A stretch of DNA of 16,170 nucleotides from the NCBI GenBank assembly GCA_003218615.1, contig QHOD01000011.1, positions 1-16,170 on the forward strand, read 5' to 3'. Under the pieces are notes generated by a model, which was not told where the DNA came from, did no database searches, and saw nothing but the letters and a program-made list of their open reading frames with translations. The DNA is from Verrucomicrobiota bacterium. Lineage in GTDB: Bacteria; Verrucomicrobiota; Verrucomicrobiia; Chthoniobacterales; UBA10450. Positions 13,927-16,170 of this stretch are shown here, piece after piece. The translations under genes and the position numbers were made by a program. Positions within the stretch are counted from its first letter, which is position 1. Each line of letters opens with the position of its first letter.

Positions 13927-14586
13927 TCAGACTGCCGCAGGTCTGCGTTCGATCAAAAGGCGATAAACAAAACCGCCCAGCGCCCCGCCCAGCAACGGTC
14001 CGATCCAATAAACATAATGGTCGTGCCAAAAATTTGCAGCCACGGCCGGACCGAACACGCGCGCGGGATTCATGGCCGCGCCGGTAAGCGTTCCTCCAAA
14101 CAGAATGTCGAGCGTGATTGTCGCTCCAATGACGAGGCCGGCGACGCGCCGTGGCCCGCGTTCGTCGACGGCGGTGCCGTGAACCACGAATACGAGAAAG
14201 AAAGTGAGGATCCCTTCGACCAGAATTCCCTGCCACGCGGCCAGATTAATGGCGAGCTGTGGAGTGCCAGTGACTACGACATCGCGTCCGAACAGACCGC
14301 GACAAATCAATGCAGCGCAGATGCCGCCGAGACATTGCGCGATCCAATAGCGCAGCGCGTTCGCCCATTTCATATGACCGCCGCAAACGAGGCCGAAGGT
14401 GACCGCCGGATTTAATTGGCCACCCGAGATATGCAGGGTCGCGGAAACAAAAGCTGCAATCGTGAGGCCGTGAGCGAGCGCGACGGCGAGCACATCGTGT
14501 CCAGCAGTTTTGATCGCGCCGATGCCCACAAAGATCAGCGCGAATGTTCCGATAAATTCTGCGAGTAACGGACGAAACTTGGACAT
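13927..14586 (-). CDS. aquaporin / MIP-family channel
   Basis: A 219-residue inner-membrane channel with six predicted helices and two half-helix loops. The first NPA box is in HISGGQLNPAVTFG (NPA 59-61), the second in GAAMNPARVFGPAV (NPA 173-175) with selectivity-filter Arg176. LLAEFIGTFALIFVG is the typical helix 1, and VYWIGPLLGGALGG helix 6. The second half resembles aquaporins more than glycerol facilitators, which have an Asp after the second NPAR and are longer. Water or small neutral solute passage is expected. A TTG at 14598 is in frame, but ATG 14586 fits the family start (MSKFRPLLAEF). It lies 49 bp after the TPR gene on the same strand, convergent to imuB. Confidence 0.93.
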   Translation of the reverse strand: MSKFRPLLAEFIGTFALIFVGIGAIKTAGHDVLAVALAHGLTIAAFVSATLHISGGQLNPAVTFGLVCGGHMKWANALRYWIAQCLGGICAALICRGLFGRDVVVTGTPQLAINLAAWQGILVEGILTFFLVFVVHGTAVDERGPRRVAGLVIGATITLDILFGGTLTGAAMNPARVFGPAVAANFWHDHYVYWIGPLLGGALGGFVYRLLIERRPAAV

Positions 14587-14635
14587 ACGCCGATGCAATC
14601 AGATTACGCAGATGCTCACAATTCCAGATGTCGAT

Positions 14636-16170
14636 CTAACCACCGGCGTAATTCGGATATCTTTCGTGCAGCTCCCGGGCCAGGCGATCCGCCTCAGTGG
14701 TCTTGCCAGCGCGTTGATACGCGGACGAAGCTTTGTCCAACGCGCGCGGCGTGATCGCGGGATCGTCGTAAAGCAAAGCGACACCCATGAAAGCCTTGCC
14801 GGCATCATCGAAATTTCCGCGCTCGAGTTGCACGTCTCCCGCCAACAAGCGCGCCTCAGCATTCACACGACCTTCCGGCTGCAGGGTCATAATCTCTTCG
14901 GCGATCTTCTGGGCGTCGTCTGGTTTGTGGACGCCGATTTTGACCGCGCCAAGCGCGAGCAAAACTTTCGCTTTTCCTGCCGGATCTTTGGCGACCTGCA
15001 AATACTTGCCGAAGGCTTCCTCGGACTCAGGCAAGTTTTTCAGTTTCGTGGCTGCGTCCCCCAGATAAAACAGAAAGTCCGGCTTGATGCTGCCGCGATT
15101 GTCGATCTTTCCCAGAGCACTCAAATATTTTTCGGCAGCTTCGTAGTTTTTCTCCTTGTAATATTCGATTCCGAGCCACTCGAGAACTTCTGGCGGCACA
15201 TTCATCCCGCCATTGCGGGATTGAGCCATGAAACTGTTCACCTCTTTGGTGAGCGCGGCCCGATCTTTCAAATAAAACTGACACAAAATGAGCCGAAGCG
15301 ACGCCAGGTTGTAGTACTGTTCCTTATTTAGTTGGCGCGCCGCATTGAGCGCAGTCATCGCCGTCTTGTAATCCTTCGCCTCAAACGCAGCTTTGCCGAT
15401 ATAGTATTGGGCCTGCGCTGCGACCGAACTCTTGGGAAATTCTTTCAAGAGCTGGCGGAAGGTTTCGACCATGGTTTTGGTATTTTCCTGTTGTCCGAGG
15501 ATTAAAGCTTTTAACTGGAGCGCTGCTTCCCGCTCGTGCGCGCCGGGATACTTCCCAAGGATCGTGTTTAAGTCGACGAGTGCGGCATTGTAGTTTTTAT
15601 CCTCTTCGTAAGCCAAAGCGCGCTGCGCCAAAACCGCAGGCACTTGCGGATTGTCCGGAAATGTCTGCACGTAATAAGTGAACGCTTCGATAATCTGAGG
15701 AATGTTTTTCGTCTGCACGTAACAGAGGCCAAGCTTGTAGGCCGATTCGGCGCGCAACTTCGAAGAAAGCTCAGAGGCGCGCAGCTCGCTATAAATAGAC
15801 GCCGCGTCCGTGTAATTTTGTTGTTTGTAGAGTGCCTCGGCCTTTAAAAGCTTTGCCTGGTCCGCACGCTCGCCCGTCGGATTCGTTGCCAGGAATTGCT
15901 CCACTTCGGTGAGCAGCGCCGACGGATCGGAGTTGTAGACGTTGATCAGTCGTTGATAGGCAGCGTCCTTCGCTTCTTCTCGATCTGGAAATTTTGCCAT
16001 GATCTGGCGATAAAGTTCTTCGGCCGCCTTTGGATGACCAAGTTGCCGTTCACTGTTTGCCGCAAGCAACAACACCTCGGCTTGAGCCGGCTCCGGAAGC
16101 TTCTCCTGCTCTTTCCTGTAATCGCCAAGTAATTGCGCGTATTGGCCGGTCAGATATTGCAACCGGCGCA
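14636..16170 (-). CDS. tetratricopeptide-repeat protein, 5' end outside window
   Basis: At least 510 codons, open to the right edge. Only a TTG lies near the edge (16162), and the frame continues upstream, so the start is beyond the window. The whole visible part is helical TPR repeats, for example AEVLLLAANSERQLGHPKAA, QAKLLKAEALYKQQNYTDAA, SAYKLGLCYVQTKNIPQIIE, QAQYYIGKAAFEAKDYKTAM and DFLFYLGDAATKLKNLPESE, many ending in the F-P-D/K turn seen in YbgF/BamD-like TPRs. It ends HERYPNYAGG. Such proteins scaffold protein complexes, often at the periplasm/outer membrane. Location cannot be judged because any signal peptide is outside the window. The partner is unknown. Confidence 0.9.
   Translation of the reverse strand, partial: RRLQYLTGQYAQLLGDYRKEQEKLPEPAQAEVLLLAANSERQLGHPKAAEELYRQIMAKFPDREEAKDAAYQRLINVYNSDPSALLTEVEQFLATNPTGERADQAKLLKAEALYKQQNYTDAASIYSELRASELSSKLRAESAYKLGLCYVQTKNIPQIIEAFTYYVQTFPDNPQVPAVLAQRALAYEEDKNYNAALVDLNTILGKYPGAHEREAALQLKALILGQQENTKTMVETFRQLLKEFPKSSVAAQAQYYIGKAAFEAKDYKTAMTALNAARQLNKEQYYNLASLRLILCQFYLKDRAALTKEVNSFMAQSRNGGMNVPPEVLEWLGIEYYKEKNYEAAEKYLSALGKIDNRGSIKPDFLFYLGDAATKLKNLPESEEAFGKYLQVAKDPAGKAKVLLALGAVKIGVHKPDDAQKIAEEIMTLQPEGRVNAEARLLAGDVQLERGNFDDAGKAFMGVALLYDDPAITPRALDKASSAYQRAGKTTEADRLARELHERYPNYAGG

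Noticed and set aside
14510..15331. 273-codon plus-strand ORF opposite the TPR and aquaporin genes
   Set aside because: Shadow of clear minus-strand genes. Its translation shows no domain, while the opposite strand has dense TPR motifs.

Overview
The window looks like a chromosomal segment of a moderately GC-rich, free-living, Gram-negative-type bacterium, most likely a soil Verrucomicrobiota (Chthoniobacterales/Udaeobacter-like). The pointers are LexA operators of the form TGTTC-N4-GAAC(A/T), a secreted Tyr/Gly-rich mini-protein, many starts without a clear Shine-Dalgarno sequence, heptad GTCAGA-type intergenic repeats, and ECF sigma/anti-sigma control next to a formylglycine-generating-enzyme-like protein. 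The taxonomic assignment is inference. I see no rRNA, tRNA, CRISPR, transposase or phage gene.

Layout. 1-693 (-): an exported FGE/sulfatase-modifying-factor-like protein, cut by the left edge. It is divergent from 857-1899 (+), an ECF sigma factor overlapping a membrane-anchored putative anti-sigma factor with a Cys/His-bearing outer domain. The two transcription units share an identical 11-nt promoter-like element in each direction. 2047-3168 (+): D-2-hydroxyacid dehydrogenase. 3274-3564 (-): Tyr/Gly/His-rich exported mini-protein with a clear intrinsic terminator. 3741-4445 (-): Asp/Glu racemase-family protein with both catalytic positions substituted. 4691-7076 (+): tightly coupled unit of an exported unknown protein, a MATE transporter and a GNAT acetyltransferase. 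7081-7400: apparently frameshifted remnant of a small BamE/SmpA-like exported protein. 7465-9185 (+): MtnA and a class II aldolase/adducin enzyme overlapping by GTGA, a methylthioribose-1-phosphate salvage pair. 9248-9739 (-): exported protein ending in a Thr-Pro tail.

9978-10610 (+) is a NYN/PIN-like nuclease whose tail seems to continue in another frame up to the next gene. 10733-11335 (+) is a RelA/SpoT-type HD hydrolase. 11403-11696 (-) is a GYD-domain protein. 11828-13880 (+) is an SOS block: lexA with its own operator, then imuA and a truncated imuB behind a promoter carrying a perfect LexA operator. Heptad repeats lie on both sides of imuA. The right end holds an aquaporin (13927-14586, -) and a long TPR protein (14636 to the right edge, -).

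The most interesting points are the mirror-image ECF promoter pair linking the sigma factor to the FGE-like gene, the SOS mutagenesis cassette reduced to ImuA plus the N-terminal third of ImuB with no dnaE2, the racemase-fold protein lacking both active-site residues, and the likely frame break at the end of the NYN gene.
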